NCBI GenBank assembly: GCA_947455805.1
Contig: CANGSN010000197.1
Location: forward strand, 1 to 6,406
Reading direction: 5' to 3'
From: Planctomycetota bacterium
GTDB lineage: Bacteria; Planctomycetota; UBA1135; UBA2386
DNA: 6,406 nucleotides
A program made the translations under genes and the position numbers. Below are positions 5,682-6,406 of this stretch, piece after piece. Positions within the stretch are counted from its first letter, which is position 1; each line of letters opens with the position of its first letter. Below the pieces are notes generated by a model, which saw only the letters and a program-made list of their open reading frames with translations, did no database searches and was not told where the DNA came from.

Positions 5682-6406
5682 CGCGACTCCTCGCGCACGC
5701 GCTCGCCTTCGGCCACCGGCACCAGGATCGCCCGCTGCGTGACCGACAGCTCGCCGCGCACGACGACGCCGTTCGCCTCCTGCTGCACGACCTCGACGGC
5801 GATGCCGCGCGCAGTGCCGGTGGACGGATCGAACACGAACACGCGGCCGTTCTGCACGGCAGACTGCGGCAGGCGGAACGCGGTCGGCGCGGCCGCAGCG
5901 CCGGCTTCCCCACCCGCGGCGTCGGCCAGGAATCGCGCGCGGCACAACGTCTCCGGACGCAGCAGCGCCGGCGGATCGACGAGTTCGACCTTCACCTGCA
6001 GCGTGTTCTTCAGCAGGTCCGACTCGCGCTGCACGCGCTGGACCCGCCCCTGCACGACGACGGATCCCAGCACTTCGCTGCGCACCTCGACGCGCTGTCC
6101 GTCGCGGATGCCGGCGACCGAACCGAGCGGAACGTCGATGCGCGCGCGCAGCTGGCGCGGGTCGTAGAGGCTCAGGATCGGCTCGGCGTCCGGCCCGACG
6201 ATCGCACCGGGCATCGCCAGCACCTTCATCACCACGCCCGAAGCCGGCGCCCGCACGGTCAACCACTGCGCTTCGCGCTCGGCGATCTGCAGTTCGGTGC
6301 GCGCCGCCTGCACCATGGCGCGGGCCCGGGCGACTTCGGCCTCGGCGATGGCGAGCGCGCCGGCGAGATCGACCGGATCGGCGGCGACGTCCCTGGCGAC
6401 CGCGGC
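5678..6406 (-). CDS. Periplasmic adaptor, HlyD/MacA (membrane fusion protein) family, C-terminal part
   Basis: The gene enters from the right edge in frame with its last base, giving 242 residues and a TGA stop; its N-terminus, with any membrane anchor or signal peptide, lies outside the window. The visible part starts in the alanine/glutamate-rich end of the coiled-coil hairpin (about residues 10-46). Next come the second half of the lipoyl (barrel-sandwich) domain, LTVRAPASGVVMKVLAMPG (49-67), the beta-barrel domain (about 85-162) and a membrane-proximal domain from LPQSAVQNGRVFVF (179-192). An alanine/glycine-rich insert at about 163-174 separates the last two. Such adaptors connect an inner-membrane pump to an outer-membrane channel. 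The ATGA overlap with an ABC ATPase, and permeases downstream, argue for a MacA-like role rather than an RND pump. An internal ATG at 6316 falls within the helical hairpin and is not a start. Confidence 0.9.
   Translation of the reverse strand, partial: AAVARDVAADPVDLAGALAIAEAEVARARAMVQAARTELQIAEREAQWLTVRAPASGVVMKVLAMPGAIVGPDAEPILSLYDPRQLRARIDVPLGSVAGIRDGQRVEVRSEVLGSVVVQGRVQRVQRESDLLKNTLQVKVELVDPPALLRPETLCRARFLADAAGGEAGAAAAPTAFRLPQSAVQNGRVFVFDPSTGTARGIAVEVVQQEANGVVVRGELSVTQRAILVPVAEGERVREESR
5687..5692 (-). promoter_or_regulatory. Ribosome-binding site of the ABC ATPase gene
   Basis: On the minus strand GAGGAG lies five bases before the ATG at 5681, inside the last codons of the adaptor gene. 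It is the main evidence for rejecting the longer open frame and fixing the ATPase start at the conserved MSLIQVQ sequence. Confidence 0.75.

Noticed and set aside
4881..6167. 428-codon plus-strand frame opposite the ATPase and adaptor
   Set aside because: Antisense to an ATPase with complete Walker, signature and switch motifs; low-complexity composition.
5682..6266. N-terminal extension of the ATPase frame
   Set aside because: The extra residues are an arginine/alanine-rich out-of-frame reading of the adaptor gene, and a strong ribosome-binding site precedes the internal ATG at 5681.

Overview
The window is very GC-rich (G or C at almost every third codon position) and almost fully coding. 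Protein similarities recalled from memory point to a bacterium of the Planctomycetes. The evidence is a eukaryote-like UTP-glucose-1-phosphate uridylyltransferase, an FtsX-type permease with planctomycete-style 'RFCPLTS' and 'NSCR' cysteine motifs, and a lipoprotein with a 'TPWDYCC' motif of a kind I remember from planctomycete genomes. This placement is an inference; no ribosomal RNA or other phylogenetic marker is present.

Left third, plus strand: the 3' end of a UDPGP-family nucleotidyltransferase gene (1-679) is cut by the window edge. After an 82-base gap comes a complete FprA/adrenodoxin-reductase-like ferredoxin-NADP+ reductase gene (762-2165). That start has no Shine-Dalgarno sequence, but a TATCAT box lies 8 bases upstream of it, so the mRNA may be nearly leaderless.

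Right two thirds, minus strand, read right to left: a tightly packed operon converges on the reductase gene with only 16 bases between the two stop codons. Its order is a HlyD/MacA-type periplasmic adaptor (cut by the right edge), a MacB/LolD-type ABC ATPase, a first FtsX-type permease, a second FtsX-type permease, and a small cysteine-rich lipoprotein. Every junction overlaps: ATGA at 5678-5681, 8 bases at 4995-5002, ATGA at 3860-3863 and GTGA at 2718-2721. The five genes are therefore almost certainly co-transcribed and translationally coupled.

Working model: the ATPase energises a heterodimer of the two permeases, and the adaptor links the permeases across the periplasm to an outer-membrane exit. 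This resembles MacAB-TolC, except that ATPase and permease are separate proteins and the permeases are two different chains. The terminal lipoprotein is either a dedicated periplasmic partner or a cargo. The substrate cannot be read from the sequence. The lipoprotein and the cysteines in the first permease's periplasmic domain are the least explained parts and the best candidates for something undescribed. No RNA genes, CRISPR arrays, insertion sequences or long repeats were seen.
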